Shown here: piece by piece, positions 1 through 6,096 of the stretch
Position numbering within the stretch: position 1 is the first letter of the stretch
Layout of the letters: the number at the start of each line of letters is the position of its first letter
Source: Clostridiaceae bacterium
GTDB lineage: Bacteria; Bacillota; Clostridia; Acetivibrionales; DTU013
Assembly (NCBI GenBank): GCA_012799845.1
Contig: JAAZKL010000041.1
Span: forward strand, 1 to 10,717
Length of the DNA: 10,717 nt
Direction: 5' to 3'
Notes under the pieces: model-generated
What the model saw: the letters and a program-made list of their open reading frames with translations, nothing else
Databases searched by the model: none
Told to the model about the DNA's origin: nothing
Translations under genes and position numbers: made by a program

Positions 1-657
1 AGGTATCAGTTTATAGCCGAATGTCCTGAAAATATCCGGAACGAAGCTTACGACAGCTGATTCGATCAGCAATTCACCGGACGTCTTCCGGAACAGCATG
101 GCACATAAAATCATGGCATCAGCAGTACCATTGACGATAACGATCTGTTCCGGTGAACAATGGATCCCCTTGTACCTCGCCAGGTATTTCGACAATGATT
201 CACGAAGGGGCATGTACCCCATGGCGGATCCATATCCAAGCCGGGCATCTCCAGCCGCTTCAAAACTATCCTTGACCGCGCGGATCCATGCTTTCGCAGG
301 GAAAGCCTTCAGGTCGGGAACACCGCTTTCGAAATCGATCAGGTCACCACGGTCCCGGCGCTTGGCACTGGCCGCCTTTTCCACTGCAGGGATAACATCA
401 TTAACAGCAGTCCTGTCATATCCCGCGGAGACAAAAGTCCCTTTCCCGTGGTGTGCCTCAAGATAGGCTTCTGCAGCCAGTTGTTCATAGATTTCGATAA
501 CCGTGTTGCGCGCAATGCCCAGCCTGTCAGCAAGCTCCCTTGTAGAGGGCAGTCTTTCCCCTGCCACAAGTTCCCCTTTAAGTATCCTGGTCGTAATGGC
601 ATCATATAGCTGTTTTTTTATTGGTATCCTGCTGTTTCTGTCCAGTTCGATAAACAT
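1..657 (-). CDS. MocR-family transcriptional regulator (GntR wHTH + aminotransferase-like domain), 3' end outside window
   Basis: This is an open frame of 219 codons from the ATG at 657 to the window edge, with no stop inside. Residues ~11-80 form a GntR-type winged helix, with the motif LPSTRELADRLGIARNTV at 37-54 and the wing GKGTF at 71-75. From ~107 it continues as a PLP-dependent fold-I aminotransferase-like domain, seen in DFESGVPD (108-115), GYGSAMGYMPLRE (141-153) and NGTADAM (176-182). That architecture defines MocR/PdxR/GabR regulators, which are usually about 450-480 residues, so roughly half is visible and the PLP lysine lies outside. The Shine-Dalgarno AGGGGTG sits 5 nt before the start. 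The gene follows the aldo/keto reductase after 18 nt, so the two are probably co-transcribed, and the reductase promoter is a likely target. After E199 the usual P-G-Y is replaced by A-V-V (201-203). The effector is unknown. Confidence 0.93.
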   Translation of the reverse strand, partial: MFIELDRNSRIPIKKQLYDAITTRILKGELVAGERLPSTRELADRLGIARNTVIEIYEQLAAEAYLEAHHGKGTFVSAGYDRTAVNDVIPAVEKAASAKRRDRGDLIDFESGVPDLKAFPAKAWIRAVKDSFEAAGDARLGYGSAMGYMPLRESLSKYLARYKGIHCSPEQIVIVNGTADAMILCAMLFRKTSGELLIESAVVSFVPDIFRTFGYKLIP

Positions 658-675
658 GGCCTCACCCCTCACGAT

Positions 676-1824
676 TCAGTCCTGCTCAGGTTTCATTGCT
701 TCGTGGGCTTCCCTGAGCCGGGTGGCGACAGGGATCCGCTGCGGGCAGCGTTTTTCGCAGAGCCGGCATCCCGTGCATTTTGAGACATCTCTGCCGTTGC
801 TGACAGCCACCAGGCTGTAAAACGTCTTCCCGAATTCGGTCCACGGCGATAATGCCGAGTCATTGTAAACCTTGAATATTTCAGGTATGTTGACATTGTT
901 CGGGCACGGCATGCAATACCCGCAGCCGGTGCAGCCGACCCGGACCCTGCTGGCGTATATGCTCCTGATCTGTTTGAGCAGTTCTTCGTCCTGCGGGCTC
1001 AGGACGTCAGTATCAGCCTCGCTGAATATGCGTATATTGTCTTTAAGCTGGTCCATCGCATTGACACCGCTCAGTACGACTTTGACCTCTTTCTGGCTGT
1101 AAAGCCATCTGAAAGACCATTCAACAAGAGACCTTTTTTCATGGTAACTGTCCAGCAGCTTTGCAACCTCTTCGGGGGGTTCGCCCCCGAGAATGCCTCC
1201 CTTAAGGGGCTCCATGATCGCCACCGGGATGCCTTTCTGCCCGGCATACTTTAGTCCCCTGACCCCTGCCTGGTGGTCGCAGTCAAGTATGTTCAGCTGG
1301 ATGAGGCACATATCCCACTGGAAGGCATCAATTATCTCCCTGAAGAGATCATGATCCGCATGGAATGAGAATCCGATCGCCCTGATTTTCCCCGTTTTCT
1401 TCATTTCTTCCAGCATGGCTATGCCGTTTGTCGATTTTACCTTTTCCCAGCCTGTCCTGTCCAGGCTATGAAAAAGGTATATGTCGATATAATCTGTACC
1501 AAGGCGCCTGAGCGATTCATTCAAAACTCTTATGTAATCGCTGCAATGCCCTGTTTCATGCATAGGGCATTTTGTCGCAACGATGACTTTTTCCCTGTAT
1601 CCGCCTTTTAGTGCCTTGCCGAGGACTTCTTCGCTTCCCGGGTATGCATAAGCCGTATCAAAGTAGTTCACGCCCTTGCTGATGGCATACCTTATCATCC
1701 TTATCGACTCTTCTGCATCGATTACATCATTTCCCTGTCCGTCTGTGGTGTGCGGAAACCGCATACATCCCATACCGAACCGTGAAACTTTTGGGCTGAT
1801 CCTGCCAAATGCATTGTACACCAT
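676..1824 (-). CDS. Aldo/keto reductase with C-terminal double [4Fe-4S] ferredoxin-like domain
   Basis: This 382-residue cytoplasmic protein is an NAD(P)H-dependent aldo/keto reductase with an iron-sulfur tail. The TIM-barrel part (about 1-290) has the AKR tetrad D56, Y61 (in NYFDTAYAY), K85 (ATK) and H119 (LFH), plus the cofactor-side motifs GFS (151-153) and LSGV (251-254). The C-terminus carries two cysteine clusters, C298-x2-C301-x2-C304-x2-C307-P and C350-x2-C353-x2-C356-x3-C360-P, each suited to a [4Fe-4S] centre. This fusion is widespread in anaerobic Bacillota and is usually annotated only as 'aldo/keto reductase'; substrate and electron partner are unknown. The ATG at 1822-1824 follows AAAGGAG at a 10-nt spacing. 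It has its own promoter with an overlapping inverted repeat and is followed 18 nt later by the mocR-type gene, which suggests a two-gene unit answering to one signal. The domain call is secure; the physiological role is not. Confidence 0.95.
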   Translation of the reverse strand: MVYNAFGRISPKVSRFGMGCMRFPHTTDGQGNDVIDAEESIRMIRYAISKGVNYFDTAYAYPGSEEVLGKALKGGYREKVIVATKCPMHETGHCSDYIRVLNESLRRLGTDYIDIYLFHSLDRTGWEKVKSTNGIAMLEEMKKTGKIRAIGFSFHADHDLFREIIDAFQWDMCLIQLNILDCDHQAGVRGLKYAGQKGIPVAIMEPLKGGILGGEPPEEVAKLLDSYHEKRSLVEWSFRWLYSQKEVKVVLSGVNAMDQLKDNIRIFSEADTDVLSPQDEELLKQIRSIYASRVRVGCTGCGYCMPCPNNVNIPEIFKVYNDSALSPWTEFGKTFYSLVAVSNGRDVSKCTGCRLCEKRCPQRIPVATRLREAHEAMKPEQD

Positions 1825-1873
1825 AGTCTTTACTCTCCTTTAATATTGCTGTGAACGATCGTGATTTAACTAT

Positions 1874-1904
1874 ATAATAAAGAAGAGGTTCTTTTAAGTG
1901 CCAA
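1874..1904 (-). promoter_or_regulatory. Candidate sigma-A promoter of the aldo/keto reductase-mocR unit
   Basis: Read on the minus strand, TTGGCA (1904-1899) matches the -35 consensus at 5 of 6 bases. It is followed by AT-rich -10 candidates: TATTAT (1879-1874) at 19 nt, or TTTATT (1881-1876) at the preferred 17 nt. Neither -10 is ideal, which would fit a promoter that needs an activator. Transcription would start about 45 nt before the AKR start codon. No other promoter-like pair stands out between 1825 and 2078. Confidence 0.5.
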
Positions 1905-1929
1905 TTTTTTAATTTTTAAAGGAACCACT
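1884..1929. promoter_or_regulatory. Imperfect inverted repeat, candidate MocR operator
   Basis: The plus-strand arm AGAGGTTCTTTTAAG (1884-1898) and the minus-strand arm AGTGGTTCCTTTAAA (1929-1915) agree at 12 of 15 positions, separated by 16 nt. The -35 hexamer of the AKR promoter lies in the spacer, and the 1884-1898 arm fills the stretch between -35 and -10. MocR-type regulators bind paired sites of this size at the promoters they control, and a mocR gene is the second gene of this unit. That the repeat exists is observed; the link to this regulator is inference. Confidence 0.5.
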
Positions 1930-1942
1930 TACGGGATAAGAC

Positions 1943-1964
1943 AGGAGTTGTTTTCTCAACCCCT
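1943..1964 (-). terminator. Weak hairpin downstream of the DUF624 gene, possible terminator
   Basis: On the minus strand AGGGGTTG pairs with CAACTCCT across a 6-nt A-rich loop, giving 8 pairs including one G-U. The following sequence (GTCTTATCCC) has only a poor T-run, so termination would be inefficient. It sits 114 nt after the DUF624 stop codon, but only 20 nt beyond the end of the alternative frame ending at 1985. Confidence 0.3.
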
Positions 1965-2078
1965 TCCCTGATCCAGCTTCGTCTTCATATTCTTTTCAAC
2001 TTAAATTCCGTTCTCGCTGCCTTTTTCAACACCGTACCCGGTTTCTTCCGTACCCCTTTCTCACCCTTATCCTCTTCC

Positions 2079-2747
2079 TCATCCTCGCCCCCCCTCCTTG
2101 CCGCCTTTTACACGGTTTTCTTTTGCAAGCTCGCTTTCAGCTTCTATCGTGTGGAACAGCCTGAGGGCAAAGGCGCTCTTGGTCCCGATGATCAGTATAG
2201 GGGCGATGAACACGCCGACGAAAAGAAGCAGCCAGTCGTAGAAGAAGAACAGCCATGCCTCAAACGCCGCAATGCCTGTACAAATCAATGAACGAACGAT
2301 AAAGCGCGCAAAAATCTCCCTGGAATTCGACAAGTGATTGAAAATCGAGTTGTGATACCTCGCTGCGAGAGCAAAAACATAGAAGAAATGCACGTGGAAC
2401 AGTACCAAGCTCAGAAAGCCCAGAATCAGGAATATGATCGGATTGCCGCTGGTGTTTTCGAACAGGAAGAAATCAACATAGATCGCTGCAATAAATGCAA
2501 TGGCCATTACTGACAATATCAGTCCCTGTTTCAGATTTGCCCGGTAAGCCCGGATGTATTCCGTTATAATGCCTGTGTCACGGTCTTCGATGATTTTGAG
2601 CATCACGCTGTAGGCAGCGACCGCAGATGCCCCGACCGTTACGACAGGCAGCGAACCGATAAGAAACAGGAAGTTCAGTACCAGCAGGTCCCAGATCCGG
2701 GACAGTACCTGTGCAGTTTTGCTGTCATATGAGAAAAATTTAGCCAA
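2079..2747 (-). CDS. DUF624 / YesL-family membrane protein (TTG start)
   Basis: This polytopic membrane protein of 222 residues belongs to the YesL-like DUF624 family, often found beside LplABC-type sugar transporters in Bacillota; its biochemical function is unknown. The family pattern is a helix with LLVLNFLFLIGSLPVVTVGAS (21-41), followed by KIIEDRDTGI (51-60) and further hydrophobic segments at about 74-96, 103-128, 148-168 and 170-189. The length is normal for the family. The start codon is TTG, chosen because GGAGGT (minus strand, 2759-2754) lies 6 nt before it and no ATG fits. It is separated from the transporter by a terminator and has its own promoter and long leader. The C-terminus (NRVKGGKEGGRG) is purine-rich at the DNA level and follows a G7 run next to the stop codon; a one-base change there would extend the protein by 33 charged residues. 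Confidence 0.9.
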   Translation of the reverse strand: MAKFFSYDSKTAQVLSRIWDLLVLNFLFLIGSLPVVTVGASAVAAYSVMLKIIEDRDTGIITEYIRAYRANLKQGLILSVMAIAFIAAIYVDFFLFENTSGNPIIFLILGFLSLVLFHVHFFYVFALAARYHNSIFNHLSNSREIFARFIVRSLICTGIAAFEAWLFFFYDWLLLFVGVFIAPILIIGTKSAFALRLFHTIEAESELAKENRVKGGKEGGRG

Positions 2748-2772
2748 CTGGCAACCTCCGTTCCTATTTACA

Positions 2773-2791
2773 GGGAGGTGTCAGGCCTCCC
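2773..2791 (-). promoter_or_regulatory. Leader hairpin whose 3' arm can also pair with the DUF624 Shine-Dalgarno
   Basis: In the minus-strand RNA, GGGAGG (2791-2786) pairs with CCTCCC (2778-2773) around a 7-nt loop. The segment ACCTCC (2779-2774) on the 3' side is also an exact complement of the Shine-Dalgarno GGAGGT (2759-2754), about 14 nt further on. The two pairings exclude each other: the first leaves the ribosome site free, the second hides it. No known riboswitch class is recognised. Confidence 0.35.
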
Positions 2792-2810
2792 CGTATGATG
2801 ATCCTGATAT

Positions 2811-2855
2811 GACAAACGGAAATCAGTTTCAATACACAGATTCCGGACGTTTGTC
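2811..2855 (-). repeat. Inverted repeat / bulged hairpin in the DUF624 leader
   Basis: The 8-base arms GACAAACG (2811-2818) and CGTTTGTC (2848-2855) are perfectly inverted with 29 nt between them. Inside them GGAAATC (2818-2824 region) and GATTCC (2839-2844) are also nearly complementary, so the transcript could fold into a longer bulged stem. As DNA it could equally be a regulator site. It lies 40-60 nt downstream of the proposed start of transcription. Confidence 0.4.
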
Positions 2856-2906
2856 CATATATAAATTACCATATACAACTTATCCATGTATGATCTCAAT
2901 ATAATA

Positions 2907-2916
2907 ATTATAACAG
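2907..2916 (-). promoter_or_regulatory. Extended -10 promoter for the DUF624 gene
   Basis: The minus strand reads CTG-T-TATAAT, a perfect -10 hexamer (2912-2907) with the TG extension one base upstream. No good -35 is present 17 nt upstream, which is acceptable for extended -10 promoters. Transcription would start near 2900, leaving a leader of about 150 nt before the TTG start codon. Confidence 0.5.
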
Positions 2917-2970
2917 TTCAGGCATGATAATTCTTCGTCCGGAGCTGATTTTGTTAATGTGCGTCAAAAA

Positions 2971-3000
2971 TATACCCCCCGCTTTTGGCAGCGGGGGATA
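2971..3000 (-). terminator. Rho-independent terminator closing the sugar-uptake unit
   Basis: On the minus strand CCCCCGCT (2997-2990) pairs with AGCGGGGG (2983-2976) around a 6-nt loop, giving 8 perfect pairs. After one mismatch two A-T pairs extend the base of the stem. The hairpin is followed by TATATTTTTG, a good T-run. It lies 74 nt after the stop codon of the binding-protein gene and is the strongest terminator in the window. Confidence 0.85.
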
Positions 3001-3073
3001 CCAGCAGTTTTTCTGCGTCCTGATCTCTGACCCGGACCACAGAAAGGGGATCGGTACTCATCTCATAACACTA

Positions 3074-5074
3074 TCAATTCTCGGCCTGCTGCAGCTTGTA
3101 ACGTACTGCGGCCTGCTGGCGGCTCCATTCGACGGCCTGGTCGTAACCATATTCTTTGCAGATCCTGATCATCTCACTTACATGGTAGTTGAACTCACCG
3201 TCGTTCTTAGCATAAATGGCGCGCCACGAGTACTGTTTGATCGCCTGCGTGACCTGCGTCCATATCAGTTCGAGTTCATCGGAGCGCTTCGGCTCTGAAT
3301 AGGAAGTCCCGGGGACTACCAAATACTTGCCCTTCTTCATGTATTCATTGACGTTTGTAACTTTGAAGTAATCGCGCCAATCCTTTTCAATGACGCTCTG
3401 TGCCGGGCCTGCCATGCTGCGCCAATTGTCCTTGTTGAATGTCTCGCCGTTGGAATCCGGGTTCTTTGTGTCTATTACCCAGGTCGTATTGTTGATCTGA
3501 AGCATACCGTCAGTGAATTTCCCGCCAAGCTGGTATGTCTTTCCTGTTTCCTTACTGGTCCAGGTGACGCCGCCAAGATCGTACTGCGGATCGCGGTTGC
3601 ATTTCAGACCAAGTTCTGTAAAGTGGGTATAGCCGTTTTCATCATAATACCACATAAGATCGGGCAGACCATACCAGATGGTCATGGCGCCTTCCGGCGT
3701 AAAGAGATAGTTGATGATCTCCATACAAAGTTCAGGATATTCCGTGTATGCACCGATCGTCCAGAGACGGTTGCCTCCCAGCATGCTCATGCCGTAGACT
3801 GCCGGAGAAGCTTCTTCAGGTACGAGAGGAAGCATCATTTTGTCCTGCTGCATATGCTCGGTCGAATTATAAGCTGACGATCCGGCAAAGTTGAAGATGG
3901 AGAAGAACGTACCGCCTGCTTTGACCTTGTCAGACATCTGGTCCCATGTCTGCGTCATGGAGTTGGGGTCGAGGAGGCCGTTCTGATAAAGCCTGTTGAA
4001 GAATTTCAACATCTCAAGGTAGGGCCCGTTTTCCATGAGCGCGTCATAGAATTCGCCGTTTTTGGGATTATACAGACCTAGTGCGAATTCGTCATAGCCA
4101 TAATAGGCAGTCGCCATTGACTTGACATACATTACCATGTTTCCGTCCCAGTCAGGCCAGAGTGATACTGCGTATGTTTCCCTGCCGTTCTCGTCTTTCG
4201 GGCAGATTTCCTTCATCTGCTTCAGGACATTGAAATAGTCGTCAAGGTTCCTTACTTTGGGATAACCGAGTTGTTTGTACAGATCCCACCGGAGATCCCA
4301 TGTGTAGAAAAAGCTCTGATGGTCGTCCTTGCTCAGGGCGACATTGTAGCCGATCCCATAGATATGGCCGTCTCCTGAGACCTTTCTGTTCGTATCAAGA
4401 GCTATCTTGCAGTTTTTCCAGATCATCGGACCGTAGGTCTGGCAAAGATCGCCCTCTTCCCAGTCATATAACAGACCAAGCTGGACAGCCTTCTTGTATT
4501 CGGCACCGTTATCGCCCCAGACAACGATATCGCCCAGATCCCCAGATTCTACAAGCGTTTCGTATGTACCTTCAGAATCCGGGATGATGTTCAGCCTGAC
4601 ATTGAACTTGTCCTCAAGCAATGCCGCATACCATCCGGTCTGCATTCCGCTCCAGTTGGCAAGCTGTGTATATACGTCAAGTGTGATCAGTTGCCTCGGC
4701 TTTTCAGCTACTTCAGTGCTTTCCACCACCTCTATCTCTTCGCTTCCTGTTGTTTCCTGGACCACAGGTTGATCTTCTGCTATCTGTACTGGTGTACCAT
4801 CATTCGTATCTTCTGTTGTCGGCTGGCCGCTCGTCTCAGTTCCGCCGGATTGTCCTGCATCCGCATCGCCTGCTGATGTCTTACCGCCTGTCGATGCCTG
4901 ACCGCCGTCTGACGTGCCGGAGGTCGACCCGCTGTCTGATCCCTGTGCCGCCGTGTCACCGACTGCCGGCTCATTGCCGCTTGTACAGCCCGTGATCCCG
5001 AACACCATGGTAATAACAAGCATGATGCTCAGAACCATGGATACGATCTTTTTGGTTTCTTTCAGCTTTTTCAT
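3074..5074 (-). CDS. Extracellular solute-binding lipoprotein of a CUT1 (LplA-type) carbohydrate ABC transporter
   Basis: This 666-residue lipoprotein captures the transported ligand outside the membrane and delivers it to the two permeases encoded just upstream. The N-terminus has the basic segment MKKLKETKK, a hydrophobic core and the lipobox ITGC with C30 as the lipidated cysteine. Residues 31-128 are a Ser/Thr/Gly/Asp/Glu-rich tether, much longer than usual. The binding domain follows from about 129 (LITLDVYTQLANW), with LplA-like traits such as DIVVWG, a W/Y-rich body and a long C-terminal helical part (YSWRAIYAKNDGEFN). This large size fits the LplA/YtcQ group that handles oligosaccharides, though peptides or other ligands cannot be excluded. 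The start is the ATG at 5072-5074, preceded by AAAGGGTG. It is the last gene of the unit, 73 nt after the permease, with a hairpin in the gap and a terminator behind it. Confidence 0.93.
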   Translation of the reverse strand: MKKLKETKKIVSMVLSIMLVITMVFGITGCTSGNEPAVGDTAAQGSDSGSTSGTSDGGQASTGGKTSAGDADAGQSGGTETSGQPTTEDTNDGTPVQIAEDQPVVQETTGSEEIEVVESTEVAEKPRQLITLDVYTQLANWSGMQTGWYAALLEDKFNVRLNIIPDSEGTYETLVESGDLGDIVVWGDNGAEYKKAVQLGLLYDWEEGDLCQTYGPMIWKNCKIALDTNRKVSGDGHIYGIGYNVALSKDDHQSFFYTWDLRWDLYKQLGYPKVRNLDDYFNVLKQMKEICPKDENGRETYAVSLWPDWDGNMVMYVKSMATAYYGYDEFALGLYNPKNGEFYDALMENGPYLEMLKFFNRLYQNGLLDPNSMTQTWDQMSDKVKAGGTFFSIFNFAGSSAYNSTEHMQQDKMMLPLVPEEASPAVYGMSMLGGNRLWTIGAYTEYPELCMEIINYLFTPEGAMTIWYGLPDLMWYYDENGYTHFTELGLKCNRDPQYDLGGVTWTSKETGKTYQLGGKFTDGMLQINNTTWVIDTKNPDSNGETFNKDNWRSMAGPAQSVIEKDWRDYFKVTNVNEYMKKGKYLVVPGTSYSEPKRSDELELIWTQVTQAIKQYSWRAIYAKNDGEFNYHVSEMIRICKEYGYDQAVEWSRQQAAVRYKLQQAEN

Positions 5075-5106
5075 TCAGAGCACCCTTTCATTGTTAATAT
5101 GTTTCA

Positions 5107-5129
5107 TAACCAGGCTGTATGCCCGGCTA
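5107..5129 (-). promoter_or_regulatory. Intercistronic hairpin between permease and binding-protein genes
   Basis: On the minus strand TAGCCGGGC (5129-5121) pairs with GCCTGGTTA (5115-5107) around a 5-nt loop, giving 9 pairs including two G-U. There is no T-run behind it, so it is more likely an mRNA end-protecting or processing element than a terminator. Such stems commonly raise binding-protein mRNA above permease mRNA; that role here is inferred. Confidence 0.4.
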
Positions 5130-5147
5130 AGCAATCTTTTGCCGAAA

Positions 5148-6086
5148 TCATCCCTTTATTGCCCCAAGCATGATACCTTTGACAAAATGCTTCTGCATTA
5201 TCGGGTAAACAAGAAGTATGGGTATGATCGTCGCCATTGCGATGGTATACTTGACGACTTTTGAGTTCAGGGTATTCTCCAGCACCACGTTCGTGCCTGC
5301 GCCGCCGGACATGACAGTCTCCAGGTCGGAGGCCTTGACTAGATAGAAGTACAGCCGGTGCTGCAGTGTGAACAGCTGGGGCGAACTCTTCATCAGTATC
5401 AGCGAGTCCTGGAAAGAATTCCAGTTCCCTACTGCCCCGAAAACCGCTATCGTGGCAAGGATAGGTTTCGAAAGCGGCCATATGATCTTCCTGAAAATCG
5501 TGAAAGTCGATGCACCGTCCATGAAGGCGCTTTCCTCCAGTTCACCGGGGATCGACTCCACATACGTCTTGACAAGGATTATATTAAACGGCGCAACGAT
5601 GCCCGGGATTATATACGCCATGTAGTTTTCCGTCATGCCCAGCATCACCATGTTCATGTACCATGGAATCAGGCCTGCGTTGAAATACATCGTGATGACC
5701 AGGTATCTGTACCAGAAGCTTCGTTTCCAGAGCTTCTTCTTGGTTACCAGGTACCCCGCCAGAGCACTCGCAAATACCATCAATGCCGTCCCGAAAATCG
5801 TTCTCGTAATGGTCACGATGAACGCATTCCCGAGGTCGTTGACCTCTTTGAGGGCGATGTAGTTCGAGAAGTTGATCCCGATCGGATAATATGTGATCGC
5901 ACCCTTCAATACGAGGTCATTGTCGGAAATGGTATTGATAAACAGGTAGTAAAACGGAAATATGCAAAGGAGCATAAATATCGTGAACATCGTGACGTTC
6001 GTCACATCGAATATGACTTCTCCCGGACTCTTTCGGAATCCGGAACGGCGGGCAGTCTTGAATCTGAGCTCCGTTGAGTTGTTCAT
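5148..6086 (-). CDS. CUT1 carbohydrate ABC transporter permease (LplC/YtcP-like)
   Basis: This 312-residue inner-membrane permease is of normal length for the MalG-like half of a CUT1 importer. A first membrane segment lies at about 29-51, further ones at about 91-113, 126-148, 155-173 and 205-222, and a last one at about 283-298. The cytoplasmic EAA loop that docks on the ATPase is at about 181-206 (GELEESAFMDGAS...PLSKP), with the conserved Gly at 191. The end YPIMQKHFVKGIMLGAIKG is characteristic of the LplC/YtcP branch. The ATG at 6084-6086 follows AGGAGGT at good spacing and lies only 10 nt after the stop of the other permease, so the two are translationally close partners. No ATPase gene is in the window; a housekeeping MsmX-type ATPase would be the expected energy source. 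Confidence 0.95.
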   Translation of the reverse strand: MNNSTELRFKTARRSGFRKSPGEVIFDVTNVTMFTIFMLLCIFPFYYLFINTISDNDLVLKGAITYYPIGINFSNYIALKEVNDLGNAFIVTITRTIFGTALMVFASALAGYLVTKKKLWKRSFWYRYLVITMYFNAGLIPWYMNMVMLGMTENYMAYIIPGIVAPFNIILVKTYVESIPGELEESAFMDGASTFTIFRKIIWPLSKPILATIAVFGAVGNWNSFQDSLILMKSSPQLFTLQHRLYFYLVKASDLETVMSGGAGTNVVLENTLNSKVVKYTIAMATIIPILLVYPIMQKHFVKGIMLGAIKG

Positions 6087-6096
6087 CCTGCACCTC

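Larger units (their letters stand above)
2748..3073. other. Intergenic region between the binding-protein gene and the DUF624 gene
   Basis: These 326 bases show no convincing gene on either strand. In order of transcription they hold the terminator of the sugar-uptake unit (3000-2971), an AT-rich stretch with an extended -10 promoter (2916-2907), and a leader with a bulged hairpin (2855-2811) and a GC-rich hairpin (2791-2773) ending at the DUF624 Shine-Dalgarno sequence. Each is listed separately. Confidence 0.8.

Noticed and set aside
5358..6077. Plus-strand open frame of 239 codons opposite the LplC-like permease
   Set aside because: It is rich in Arg, His and Asp with no domain and lies wholly antisense to a well-conserved permease. 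It is a shadow of that gene's codon bias.
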